Shown here: positions 39,866 through 51,690 of the stretch, piece after piece
Layout of the letters: every line of letters starts with the position of its first letter
Numbering within the stretch: the first letter of the stretch is position 1
NCBI RefSeq assembly: GCF_000247815.1
Contig: NC_021678.1
Span: 4,689,026-4,753,025, forward strand
Origin: Ficedula albicollis
Taxonomy: Eukaryota > Chordata > Aves > Passeriformes > Muscicapidae
Reading direction: 5' to 3'
Length of the DNA: 64,000 nucleotides
Program-made: the position numbers and the translations under genes
Notes under the pieces: generated by a model
Told to the model about the DNA's origin: nothing
The model's input: only the letters and a program-made list of their open reading frames with translations
The model's database searches: none

Positions 39866-40470
39866 AAAATCAGAGGAAGAAGGATTCAAGGAATTAGAGA
39901 TCAGTAAGCTTAACTTTGCTCCCCAGAAAGAAATCAGGACACATTATTAATCAATTTAGAGGTACCTAGGGGATAATAAATGGGCAGCAAACAGCCAGCG
40001 TGAATTTGTCAAGTGCAAATCATGTCAAACCAACTTCTTTTCTATCTCTGAAAGAGTAACCAGCGCATTAATATGAAAGGATTTCTCTAAGGCCTCTACC
40101 ACTTTTCTTTAGGAAATGTGAGCTAAGTTCTTCAATTAGGTAAAAAGGCAAAAGAGTAGTTTTTAAAATGTTCTCTTTCAACCTGAAGGATGTTTCAAGT
40201 ACAGTTCTGAAGAGATACGTCCTGTGTTCTCTAATATCTTCACTAATGATTTAGAGAAAGAGTTCTAGAGGAGATTTACAAAACTATGCAGAAGAGGATG
40301 ATGAAAAGGGTAAAAATAGCTCTGAAAAACAAGATCAAATTTGAAGCTATCTTGGGAAACTGGAAGAGAAATTCAAAACTCTGATCAAACAAGCCAGGAG
40401 AAGTTATAGAGGGTGGAGTTCAGGCAGAACTTTCAGTGCTTCAGGAGCCAGCACAGCCCCAGCACAAGGC
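39866..40470 (+). mobile_element. Ancient CR1/L3-like LINE fragment
   Basis: Phrases such as 'gatcagtaagcttaacttt', 'agccagcgtgaatttgtcaa', 'gtgcaaatcatgtcaaacca', 'cttcactaatgatttagaga' and 'cttgggaaactggaagagaa' follow in order the reverse-transcriptase end of old amniote CR1/L3-type LINEs. All reading frames are broken. It is much more diverged than the other CR1 copies, so it is likely a relic from before the songbird radiation. Confidence 0.7.
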
Positions 40471-40958
40471 ACCTGGAGAGTTCACACATCTCTTCCATTA
40501 GAGCAAATTTAGGCAAACATCTGTCAGTGTCTGTGTTCCTGCCTCAGGACAGGGAGGCCAACCACGCTGAACTCCCCAAGAGCCTTCTAGCCCTAACCCA
40601 GGTAACTCCCTGTGGTACAGGAGGACCTGGTTCCAAGAAAGGGAACACACCAGGGGAATATCTTCAGGGACTCACTTGCTCTTACAGGAGAAGCCAGCTA
40701 AGCCCCAGCTTGCCAAGCACAGCGACTCCTGAACTGATACCCAAAGGAGAAACACAGGGAAAATAGATCAGCAGCATCACTGGAAATGCCTGTTTGGATG
40801 AAAGCTTTTACTTTGTAACTTCTAACAACAGAAATGTTATAACATATGTAATATTATATAGGTAAATATAAATGTACTGAATGCATTGTAGAAGTAGCTA
40901 CAAGCTTTTTTTCAGTTTTTATTCTGTAACTGTGCTAGAAACAAAAGTTCTAGAGAAG

Positions 40959-41007
40959 ATGTTCAAGGTTTCTGTTATCAGTTAGAATATGTTCAAGGTT
41001 TCTGGTC
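40959..41007. repeat. Short tandem duplication, 30-bp unit
   Basis: 'atgttcaaggtttctg' occurs at 40959 and again at 40989, separated by 'ttatcagttagaat'. The second unit is partial. Confidence 0.8.
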
Positions 41008-41691
41008 ATTTTAACCAGCTGCAAGAACTCACTTGCCCTGCTGCTGTTCCAACAGAGCATTTCTTTCCTCCCCTTTTCTCAGAAAAAGATGGAAGACAAC
41101 AATCAATAATATTCTCACAGTGCGCTGGGTGTTTTTTAATAATTACAAATCTCAAAAGAAAGATGGAAAACACTGCATTTTGATAATTCACAACACCGTG
41201 AGGAGTTAATTTATCAAAAAAACCCCAATCAAACAAAACATCAGTACTTCATTAACCAGCTCTTTCTTCAGCCCTAACAAGTTTGGGTTGATTTCTAAGC
41301 CCTTATTAGCACCCACATGCAGTCTGGCTGAGTGCTATTCTTATCTTCAGACGTGAACACACATCTTGTGCAATTTGATTTGGACCAGAACAGGAGCTTT
41401 AAATGCCATAATTTTAACTAATGGATGTTTACAGGGAACTCCTTTCCTCTCCCAATGCAGGACACAATATCAATTGGGTTATATGCAAACATAGTCTGAC
41501 AGAGTCCCTCTTTCTGAGGGCTACTTTCATAGTTTCCACATTTATCTCAGCTTTTTTTAATGCTGAAGAATTGTAGCTGCAGCACAAATTCCGTTTAGAG
41601 CCATCTAATATATCAGAGTAAATATTAAATACGAAGTGAAAGTAGAAAAATCAAGGGTCTAGGGGTTTGAGTTATTTTTGTCCCTGACCTC

Positions 41692-41838
41692 CTTCAGCTT
41701 AAGGCCGTTCCTCCTTGTCCTGTCACTCCAGGACCTTGTCCCAGGTCCTTCTCCCTGTCACTCTTGGAGCCCCTTCAGACAGTGCAAGGCACTTAAGGGC
41801 CTCCCTGGAGACTTTCCTTACCCAGGCTGGACAACCCC
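41692..41838 (-). mobile_element. CR1 LINE fragment, antisense
   Basis: 'cttcagcttaaggccgttcc', 'tccttgtcctgtcactccag', 'ttggagccccttcagacagt' and 'cccaggctggacaacccc' form an internal 3'-region segment of CR1 without the terminal tail. Confidence 0.88.
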
Positions 41839-42087
41839 AATTCAGGGAAATTTCCATTTTATTCTCATCCTTAATTCATTCCTAATTAAACAGAGAGAAT
41901 TGTATCCACTTTTTTGTTCTTCCTTTCCAAAGCGGTGAAGAGCTCCTCCTAATTCCAGGAAGAAATTGTCTGTACAACATAATCCCTAACTCAGTTTGGT
42001 TTCCAGCACAACGATCAAAATACAAAAATACATCCATTCAAATTTCCCCTGGGAAAGCTTCCCCCACCCTCAGAGGTCCCAAGAGCT

Positions 42088-42426
42088 GTTAAGATGTGGT
42101 TGTTGGTTGGAGACAGAGGCAACACTGAATTCACTGAGGGTCAAATAAACAGCACTGAGTTTATGATGCTCTCCCCTTTTATAGGGGGCTTGAATTTCCT
42201 GGGCTTACACATGTGCTTGGCCGAGGTATTTACACCACCCAGCTCCCTGGCCAGTGATACATCTGCATTTAGGGCTGAATGAGATTGGCTGAGGGTCCCT
42301 GTGTAGGTTTGAATCCACCCTCTCCTCGTTCACCCAGGGACCTGTTTAAGCTAGGCTAGCAGAACTGGGTTTCTTATTTATGGCCAAATTATTTGCCTGG
42401 CTACTCATACTAGCTGTGCTGTGACA
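42088..42426 (-). mobile_element. Solo LTR of an endogenous retrovirus, minus strand
   Basis: On the minus strand the element begins TGTCACAG and ends TCTTAACA, giving TG...CA ends. A TATA box 'cctataaaaggggagagc' lies at about 42170-42187, with GTTTATTTGACCC and a U5-like stretch downstream. It is about 340 bases, a normal size for an avian ERV solo LTR. No internal retroviral genes are adjacent. I do not see a clear target-site duplication. Confidence 0.72.
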
Positions 42427-43935
42427 AGGAACCAAGAGGTTTCCTTGAAACCCAGCAATAACTCTAGCCACAGCTCAGTGAGAGCCATGCTGGACTCAGG
42501 GAATTGCTCCAAGCAAACAGTCAGGAGAAGTAAATGTGGGAAACATGATTAAAATTGCCCGTTGGAAGGAAAAGTTTCAGATGGAAGAGATGGATCAGCT
42601 TCCAGACCAGTTCACACGTTCCAAAACCACTTTGCCTACTGTGTTTTGTCAAGAAATAAAATAACTGTGGCTTTCAACATCAGCCTCTCTAGGCAAAGAG
42701 GAGCTGGTGAAATAAGCCCAGGAAAGCTAAAACAAACTATTTCAGTCACCCAGCATGATACTGGGCCAAAAAAAAATTAACATTCCAATGAAAAATGGAA
42801 GATCTGTTTTTACACTGGTAGTAGGATTAATACAGTTATTTTGACACGTACAAAATGGGTCTTTTTTCAATATAAAAAAAAAAAATTGAACTTTTCACTA
42901 AAAAATTAAATTCACATCAAAAGCCACTGCAAACAGTTTCTCTCTGCACTGATCACAAATCTTCCAATGTAGGGATTTCTCAAGTAAAGCAGGTATTTGG
43001 CACAGCAGAAAAAATAAAGGGGTCCCAATCCCCAACTGTGCCTTGCCCACCAACATATTTTTATCAATTTTAGGCTACTTTAAAAATATTCCATACACAA
43101 ACTTAGCAAAATGTAATAGGATTTAGAGAGAAAAATTAAAAGGTACCAGTTTAAAGATTTAAAAAAAAATTAAAATTGTATTCCATTTAATTTCCCAGAG
43201 CATGTCCCACTGTGTTTAATCCTCGAATCATTAAGGTTGGAAGAGACAGTCAGCCCCACTGCCAACCCATAACCACCCCTTGGGTGTCCCCAAGTGTCAC
43301 CTCCAGCAGAGCCATTGCTTCAAGCCAGCCCTGCGTGGAAGAATGGGCCCCTTATTGCCAAATTCATATTCATAAGCACATAATGCTACAGGACAGCCAT
43401 GAACAGGCAACACAGAGAGATTTTTAGGGCCTTCTTTGTTTGAAAGAAGGCTAGATCTACATGCAGAGCTCCCAGGGCCTTGCTCTGAACACTATTTCAA
43501 ATCTTGTCACTCTGGCATCACAGAAGAGACTGCTACTAACACGCAGAACTTTCCTGATTAACTCAGCATTATTTCTTTGCCAGGTCCTGTCATCATTTCT
43601 CATTAAAAATCATTTCATTGCACAGCTGTCCTATTGACTTATAAAGTACTAAAGGATGTCAAAACCTGGCACAGTGTCGCTTTTGCAGACAAAAATACAA
43701 CTGCTGGAACTCAATCATTAATTTCCACCTCTTTTAGGAGGCAGTGCGCTACCTGTCAAAAAGATACTACTGGAAACTGCACTGTGACCAAGACAGTGAG
43801 TGACAGCAACACCAATCACCCCAGGATAGCAAACATCAGACATGTGGCAGGAGGCACAACTTCAGCACAGATTTTGGGCTAAAAAGGAACTGATGAGGAA
43901 ATGCCAGAGGGGACAGAAGTGCTGGTGCTTGGGGC
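42427..43935. other. Non-coding sequence with one CR1 tail
   Basis: Apart from the CR1 tail at 43221-43330, nothing is recognised. A-rich low-complexity patches occur at 42760-42900 and 43150-43180. Confidence 0.6.
43221..43330 (-). mobile_element. CR1 LINE 3' tail, antisense
   Basis: 'cctcgaatcattaaggttgg', 'aagagacagtcagccccact', 'gccaacccataaccacccct' and 'gtgtcacctccagcagagcc' match an older CR1 tail in antisense, similar to the copy at 58933. Confidence 0.78.
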
Positions 43936-44825
43936 AATCCCAGGGCTCAATCCAGGCTTGGCATGGGCAGCTGGAGCAGTCCTGGAGAAGGACCTGGGGG
44001 TGCTGTGGGTGAGAGCTGGGACCCAGAACCCCCCCTGTGCCCTGGGCTGAGCCCCCAGCGTGGGCAGCAGGGGAGGGGGGATTCTGCCCCTCTGCCCTGC
44101 TCAGGTGGGACCCACCTGCAGAGCTGCCCCAGCACAGGAGGGACCTGGAGCTGCTGGAGAGAGTCCAGAGGAGGCTCCAGGATGGTCAGAGGGATGGAGC
44201 AGCTCTGCTGGGAGGAAAGGCTGGGAGAGCTGGGATTGTTCAGCCTGAAGAGGAGCTTTGGGGTGACCAAATTGTGGCCTTCTAGTGCCTGAAGGGGCTC
44301 CAAAAGAGCTGGAGAGGAGCTTGGGGGGAATCTCATGGGATTAACAAGACCAGGTTCTGGTGCTGCCCCTGGGTCAGGGCATCTCCCAAGATCAATCCAG
44401 GCTGGGGATGAGCAGCTGGAGCAGCCCTGGAGAAGGACCTGGGGGTGCTGTGGGTGAGAGCTGGGACCCAGAACCCCCCCTGTGCCCTGGGCTGAGCCCC
44501 CAGCGTGGGCAGCAGGGGAGGGGGGATTCTGCCCCTCTGCCCTGCTCAGGTGAGACCCACCTGCAGAGCTGCCCCAGCACAGGAGGGACCTGGAGCTGCT
44601 GGAGAGAGTCCAGAGCAGGCACCAGGATGGTCAGAGGGATGGAGGAGCTCTGCTGGGAGGAAAGACTGGGAGAGCTGGGACTGTTCAGCCTGAAGAGGAG
44701 CTTTGGGGTGACCAAATTGTGGCCTTCTAGTGCCTAAAGGGGCTCCAAAAGAGCTGGAGAGGAACTTGGTACAACAGCCTAGAGTGCCAAGACAAGGGAG
44801 AATGGCTCCCACAGGCAGAGAGCAG
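43936..44825 (+). repeat. Direct duplication within CR1, 445-bp spacing
   Basis: 'cctggagaaggacctggggg' recurs at 43981 and 44426, and the spacing of 445 holds through 'tgaccaaattgtggccttct'. Between the copies lies upstream CR1 sequence ('catgggattaacaagaccag'). The arrangement is therefore either a tandem duplication inside one copy or two truncated CR1 insertions head to tail. About a dozen substitutions separate the copies. Confidence 0.88.
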
Positions 44826-44863
44826 GATTAGATGGGATATTAGGAAGAAATTGTTCTCCTACC

Positions 44864-44864
<1 letters not shown>

Positions 44865-44926
<62 letters not shown>
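44865..44926 (+). repeat. Poly-C run (62 C) inside CR1
   Basis: Sixty-two Cs lie where other copies read 'ttgttccctgtgagggtgg'. Both flanks align to CR1 with almost nothing missing, so the run is an insertion at one point of the element or a mis-assembled tract. Confidence 0.93.
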
Positions 44927-45117
44927 AGGGTGGGCAGGCCCTGGCACAGGGTGCCCAGAGCAGCTGTGGCTGCCCCTGGATCCCTGGCAGTGCCCAAGGT
45001 CAGGTTGGATGGGGCTTGGAGCAGCCTGGGGTAGTGGAAGGTGTCCCTGCCCATGGCAAAGGGTGGAATGGGATGAGCTTCAAGGTCCCTTCCAACCCAA
45101 ATCACTCTGAGATTCTA

Positions 45118-45747
45118 CAGTAGAAGTGAGTCAGTGCCCTACACTGGCAGAAGGTTTGAGAAGCACCTTCAGTACAAGGCAGGAAAAGCCACAACTTTAA
45201 CCTGATGAAGATGATTTGAGTTCTCTGTTACACTTCATAAATTCAGAAAATTTTACATTAGCAGTAAAGAAGGATTCTGCAACAAAATGGTGCTCTTGCA
45301 GCATGGATCCAGATGTTCTCAACAGAAAATGTTACAGAGCTTTTACTGAACGTGAATGTGCAAGTTTAAATACAGAAGCTATTCTTTCCCAGAGTAAAAA
45401 TTCCCCATTAGTGTTCTTAAAAGTAATATTTCATTCTAGGTATAGGCCTTTCTTCTGTTTGTTTAATTGCTATGCAATTTAAAATGCATTATTAGTATTT
45501 AAAATATTAGTATTAACCATATTGATTTTCAGCTAGGAGAGTTACCCTGCAGTGCAGGCTCCTTGGACAGTTTTAAATCCCATCATTAAATCCCATCTGG
45601 AGGCCAATCCTGAGCAGAATGTGGTATTGCAACCAAAGCAAAAGGAACAGGCACAGCAGGAAGCTTTGAATTATTTAAATAACCCCATCCCAAAGCAGAA
45701 CAGCTAAACATGAGGGATTGGAGCATTTCTCTTGGAGCCTGGATGGA
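45118..45747. other. Non-coding unique sequence
   Basis: AT-rich, with one 88-codon open frame (45216-45482) lacking any recognisable feature. Nothing else is seen. Confidence 0.55.
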
Positions 45748-46160
45748 TGTTAAGATCGTTGCAGGTAAAGAGGCAGGGAAGGACCTTTGTATGGGTTCCA
45801 CAGAGATGTTTATTTCAGCCACACACGTGGATAGTCCAGGGTCAGAGGCAAAGGCAAACTTCATGGTGAGGGTCCAGGTTCAAGTACATGGGTGTTTGGG
45901 GCAGGAGGAGCATCAGAGACCAATTACCAGGGGACACGGATGCAGCACAAAGGTGGGGTTAGGGCATGGGAGCCAACGGGGAAACAGGGTGGGAGTGACG
46001 GAGAGACTGAGGGACAGAGACCGGGCACTGGGCCGTCCAAGGGAACAGGACGGGGGGGCGTTGGCATTGCTCTGAGAGAAGCCTCTGGTGTCTCCCGAAC
46101 TAGGGAATGCCTTTCAGGGTCTCCACATTTCCCTTCAGCTCCAGAAACCATCTTGTGATC
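45748..46160 (-). mobile_element. Solo LTR of an endogenous retrovirus, minus strand
   Basis: The left edge TGTTAAGAT matches the edge of the LTR at 42088. On the minus strand 'tggctgaaataaacatctct' carries an AATAAA signal, followed by a U5-like 'ccttccctgcctctttacct'. Upstream on that strand is a C-rich U3-like stretch. The right edge is uncertain because I cannot find a clear TG start. Open frames over it are not genes. Confidence 0.6.
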
Positions 46161-48334
46161 TCCTGGCTCAGGAGAGGGAAACCCAACCTTCGGGCAAGCG
46201 GCTTTGCAGTTTAGGCCACAATCAAAGTCAATTTGCTGCAGGAGCTTCTGGAAGGTGTGAGTGCAAAGAGCACTGGAGCAGGCCATCTCCTGCCAGGATG
46301 CTCAGTGATAGATCTGTGTCCTGTGAAGGCTGGCTGACATCCCAGCCAGCAGCACACTGTGGGGACAGTGCCAGGACATGCCAGCATCAGCAACTCACCA
46401 GCTGTGGCCCTGCTGGAAAAAAAGAGGGGCAGGGCACACTCAGCCAAAAGCACAGCAGAGCATAAGGGAAGAGGTGCTGCTCAGGAATTTTCAGTTGTTC
46501 CCACAAGCTGGGAGACAAACTCAGCCGGCTGTCATCCCTGTCACCACCAGGGCCCCACAGCAGCCTCTAGCTCTCTGGTTTTCTTTGTCCCCTTCCCCCA
46601 AAGAGCCCTTTGTGCCACACAGGCCTGTGGGCACCGAGCCCCAGCCACTGATGGAAAAGGACGTGGCCACAGGGCCTCCTTATTTAATTCATTTTAATCT
46701 CTCTCAGCAGTTCCACCCCAGACAACCCCAACAAACTCCAAAACAAGAAACAAGACCATGAGGGAGGGAGGGAGCCTCCAGAAAGCAGGAATCAAAGTAC
46801 AGAACCAGGGATGGCCAGTCCTCAATTAAACCTCTGGATTCCTCAGCAAGGTGGCACAAACCAAACTCAACCCCTCTGGAAACAGAACAAAGCTGAGGCC
46901 AGCAAGGTCTGGAGAGGCCAGGTACCACCAGCAGCACCTTTAAGATTTTTTGGACAGCAAATCAGACATTTTTGGATAACAATAATGAAAAACACCCACA
47001 TTTTACCATTTAACCTTCTTCCTCCAGTCTTTGTACCTGCATCCTCCGGTGCTGACTTCCATCAGAAAGCATGGGGGACTTTCAGACTCCATGGGATGGT
47101 TGAAAACACTGTTCACTTCCACCTGAAAATTCATAAAATTCCTGCTCCCTTTTCCCAAACCTGACAGTTTGCTGGCAGGCTAAGAAGGGAAGCGACCCCT
47201 GTCTGAAAAAATGCAGAAGGCTACATAAAAATGGATACAATTTTGTAAAACCTCACATTCCATTTACTCGGCAGCAAATTTTAAGTAAATAAATCTCTTT
47301 CCATAAATTATTGCTGCGTGCTACTGGACACAGCTGCCATTGGGATGTTTTTGGCAGACATCTCATGAAACAAATATAAAAATTTATTTGGCAGCTCCAA
47401 GTTAAAAGAGTAGTATGTTGTATTTTGATTGTGCGCTTTGAAATGACATTCACACACTGTCCCCATCATGGGCATCTGGCATGCCAGGAAAAGCAGTCTG
47501 ATGCATGCTGGCAGCCAAAAGCCTTTGCTTATGCCCACTCCAGCACTCATGTGTGGGGATCTGGGGAGCAGGGGGGATTCTTCTTGTTTCATTTTTATTT
47601 TGTTTTAAAAAATAAGCAGGAGGATCTGCTCCCTGTGGAGGAACTTGTTAGCAGAATGCCACTCATACCATTCCAAGTATTTTGCTATCATTCCAGTTCC
47701 ACCCATCAACCAACACACACAGCTTTTCAGATGTGCACAACAGAGAACAAGCACTTATCTGAGCCATCAGTCAAGGTTTGGTGCCATGAAAGCCCTAAAA
47801 TTCAGTAGCAGGTCCTCTCAAGGTGGGCTGAAGGCACAAAATTCTGAGGGTTATTTATGTAGTTTATCCTTCATTATATCCTCTCCCTTCCAAAATATAT
47901 TGACAGAGAAAAAGCCTCCAAATAATTCTGAAATTCTAGCACTAGACTTCATCTTGGAAAATCTGGATTACAAAAATTAATTGTTTTAGGGGCACAGAGT
48001 TGAGGTAAATTTCTTTGCCAAATACAAAAATTAATTGTTTTAGGGGCACAGAGTTCGTAGGTAAATTTCTTTGCCAAACGCAATAAAGCCAGGAAGTTTC
48101 CCACAGCTGTCTATAATAACCCTTCCTGTAAGTCCCCTGTTACTCAGCATCATATTACTGCATCATATTCTGACATCACCATGTTCCTGTCAGACTGTCA
48201 GGATGATACAACAGAGTTTATTCACAGCTCCACTTTTGGACAAAAACGATATTTCAATCTCATTATCTCCCCATTAACTGACGGTAACAGAGGTCCCGAG
48301 TCAGATCAACACAGGCAGCGCTATATCCCTCAGG
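46161..48334. other. Non-coding sequence with one tandem duplication
   Basis: The part 46200-46960 is GC-richer and has overlapping open frames of 77-127 codons on both strands, with none clearly preferred. Beyond it the sequence is AT-rich. Apart from the duplication at 47969-48078, nothing is recognised. Confidence 0.5.
47969..48078. repeat. Tandem duplication, 2 x about 55 bp
   Basis: 'tacaaaaattaattgtttta', 'ggggcacagagtt' and 'ggtaaatttctttgccaaa' occur at 47969 and 48023. The second copy has a two-base insertion ('gttcgtagg'). Confidence 0.93.
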
Positions 48335-48867
48335 TGTCCTGCAAAAATTCATGAAATACTAAGAAAAATTAAGGTTTTGATATGGGAAATAGAAAAGGTA
48401 TAGAACTCTCAGGAAGCTGTGTGAAAGCAAATCTCAGAATGGAAGAATTCAAGAATGCTGAAGATGCAAGGACAAGAAAAATAAGGCTATGAGCTGTCTA
48501 GAGATAGGCCTTAAGGACATGTTAAGCAAGACAGTAGAAATATGTAAGGTTAATAATTAATCTTTATCCATTGTTTTTAAGATATTACAAGCAAGCATTG
48601 TTCAAAGCAAGATGTACATGCAGCTTTAATAATTGGCTTAAGCAAATGCTTGCCAGCTTTTAACATTATGTTATTGTCTAGAAAGTTGTTAAAAGACCTT
48701 GTAACAAAAATAATTTTGGCTGCTATGGTCATAGCGAGGGCTTTCACCATCTCCCACGTCTCACTCCACAAAATGAGGCTGATACCCTGATGAAATAAAA
48801 GCTCTAAGACTGCAACACCTGCAGCCCTGTCCTGTTGTTGCTGTATATATACTCTAATAATATAACA
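48335..48867 (+). mobile_element. Putative solo LTR, plus strand
   Basis: It starts at 'tgtcctgcaaaaattcatga', has AATAAA at 48794-48799 within 'gatgaaataaaagctctaag', then 'actgcaacacctgcagccct' and 'gtcctgttgttgctgtatat', and may end at 'ataataataca-like' CA near 48867. This order matches R-U5 of avian ERV LTRs. The edges are approximate and no target-site duplication was found. Confidence 0.6.
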
Positions 48868-48956
48868 ATAACTAAGAAAATCCAACATTTTAAGACTTAA
48901 AAAGCCGGAAACCAAATCTTGTAAGCGTGCTGGGGGATAAACATCATCATTAAACA

Positions 48957-49505
48957 TGACAGTAGAGGCACAACTGACAGCATTGTCGGTCCCTTATTTA
49001 TTATCTTAAAAACTTATCATGCCTTTTCTCTGTGGACTTCTCACAGACAGCTCCACACTGCATTGGCTCCTTCTCTCTTCCTTCTGCATGACCAGCTAAC
49101 TCTATCCTGTCCCTTATACAACTGCCTAACCCTCTCTGTCCCTCTCACAACCCTTCCTCCTCCCAGCACAGCCAGCAGACCTGAACTGCAGCAGATTCAA
49201 CTCCAAATAACTCTCTGCTAGTTAACCCACTCTTTTATAACACCCGTTCTCATTGGACAGGCAAGGTTGTTTCCACTCTGGTAATTAGTACAGCTGTAAT
49301 TCGTCAGGGGAGATTGCCTTCAGCACTACCCTTACAAACCATCCTCCCACATATACATAGCAGAAATTACGATGCAGCCCCGCTTTTTGAATTTTATTGT
49401 GGTTCCTGCAATTAGCTAGATACAGCTACTGACATAAATCATGTTATAGCTTCATCATAGTCAAAAATCCATTACCCACTGGGCCACATGGTGAAAGCTG
49501 TGACA
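48957..49505 (-). mobile_element. Solo LTR of an endogenous retrovirus, minus strand
   Basis: On the minus strand it begins TGTCACAGC and ends CTACTGTCA. In between are a CCAAT box ('tgtccaatgagaacgggtg'), a TATA box ('gttataaaagagtggg') near 49225-49240, and 'aagataataaataagggacc' as the polyadenylation signal region. Box order and spacing are those of a complete retroviral LTR of about 550 bases. It lies only about 90 bases from the plus-strand LTR, so the pair is a nested or hot-spot insertion. No gag, pol or env remnants are seen. Confidence 0.75.
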
Positions 49506-51066
49506 GGATTTTCAAATGCTCATTTTGTTTATTTTTCGCCCCCAGCTGACAGTTTGTGTCACTACTATCACCCCTCACTCCTCCAATTGTAACCACAAGC
49601 AGTCAATTCCCACATAATACCTATTAGCACACCCTTCTCTCAAAAAATCTTAGCATCTGGTGTCCTTCTTGCAATTTTTATTGCATGGCCTTTTCACTAA
49701 TCCAGGACTTAATAAGAGGATCTGGCAGCTTCTATTTTTGCAGCTTCCTGGACAGGAGTAAAACTTTTCTCTTGTACCCACTTTATCTGTTACTTTAAAT
49801 TATATTGATGCTATTTTGCAAATGCACAAGAAGTGAATTGTCACTCCTTTCATTACACATTTTTTCCCAAGTCTAACCCATCACTAATAACTGGTTTTCC
49901 ATTAAAACAGTATCACATCAATTAGGCAGAATCCTAAAAATATTTGCCCAAAGAGCTCTTTACACTTCCTTTCCGCTAGAAAGCAAAGAAATAACAGGAT
50001 CTGCTCATTTTTAAGGGTCCTCTTCACTTTTAATCATTTGCCTTTTCTTGGGACACTAAAAATAGGTGGGAATTGCAAGTTGCTCAGTGATCTATCAAGA
50101 ATCAGGTCCTAGAATTGCACAGGAGCCCCTGACAGCCTTTCCCACTAAATCGTGAGTTACCCATTAAGCAGCAGTTCTTTGGATCATTGAGCTACAGTCA
50201 CTGATGGCAACCAAAAATCTGTGCTCTGTAGCCTTCCTGATCAACATCAGAGCCAAGGAACCTCACAGGATCAACTGCTGAGACAGATGAGGGAAACAGG
50301 ACATCCTGACATCCAACCTGAGCCTCCCCTGGCACAGCTTGGTGCTATTTCCCCTTGTCCTGTCCCTGTTCCCTGGGAGCAGAGCCCAAACCCCCTGACT
50401 GCCCACTCCTGCACGGAAGCCAGAAGGTCCCCCCTGAGCCTCCTTTGCTCCAGGCTAAAGAATTGACACTTCCCATCCTTTTCTTCCTCTCAGTCTCAAG
50501 TTTCTGGACACTATTATTTTGTTTTCCTTCTCAACACACTGTCTCAAATCCAAAAATCCTCTGGCTTGGTGTCAGTGTGGCGCGACGTGAAAAGGTGACA
50601 GCTCATGCCAGTAAAGGGGACAGTGACACATCCCAGCAGGCTGTGTACACCAGGCTTCTCCTGGGAACAGGGAGAGGCGGGAGGAGGGACACCCCATGAC
50701 CAGCAGTCATGAACTTGCTAAGTGACCAGTGAAGCACAAAAGCTACCAGCAAACTGTTCCTAAGAAGTAGTGAGATGAAAAAGAGATGTCCTACTAAACA
50801 CCACTGTTTAGGACAACGAAAACAAGGTAAAATATAATTTTTTCCTCTTTTTCTTCTTCACAGGTTTTACAACCAAGAGCATCAGATCCATCTGCAGGCT
50901 GAGTGCCCCACACCTTGCAACCTGCTTTACCTGTGCTGAAATGTGTTACCTCCTGTGTTGATACAGCAACTAACGTGTGCATTGCGCTTTGTGCTCCTGC
51001 ATTTCAACAGCCTGCCTAGCTTCAAAGGACTCAATCATAGGTATTTTCTGGCACATGGAATCAGAC
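49506..51066. other. Non-coding sequence with one CR1 piece
   Basis: Apart from the CR1 fragment at 50305-50460, nothing is recognised. Confidence 0.58.
50305..50460 (-). mobile_element. CR1 LINE fragment, antisense
   Basis: 'tccaacctgagcctcccctg', 'gcacagcttggtgctatttc', 'cccttgtcctgtccctgttc' and 'gagcctcctttgctccaggc' match the same internal CR1 interval as the right part of the copy at 27538. The 3' tail is absent. Confidence 0.88.

Positions 51067-51690
<624 letters not shown>

Larger units (their letters stand above)
39180..41691. other. Non-coding sequence around an ancient LINE
   Basis: Apart from the LINE relic at 39866-40470 and a 30-bp duplication at 40959-41007, nothing is recognised. 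Confidence 0.55.
43936..45117 (+). mobile_element. CR1 LINE copy with internal duplication and C run
   Basis: This is the longest young CR1 copy in the window. Sense-strand words include 'gagaaggacctgggggtgct', 'ggagagagtccagaggaggc', 'cctgaagaggagctttgggg', 'attaggaagaaattgttctc', then after a 62-base C run 'agggtgggcaggccctggca' to the 3' end 'cactctgagattct'. A 445-bp part is present twice and the C run replaces a handful of expected bases ('ctgtg'). Open frames of 62-125 codons in all frames are repeat-derived; no intact reverse transcriptase is present. Confidence 0.93.

Noticed and set aside
43947..44812. Cluster of open frames of 62-129 codons on both strands
   Set aside because: All lie in the duplicated CR1 segment; similar peptides on both copies are explained by the 445-bp duplication.
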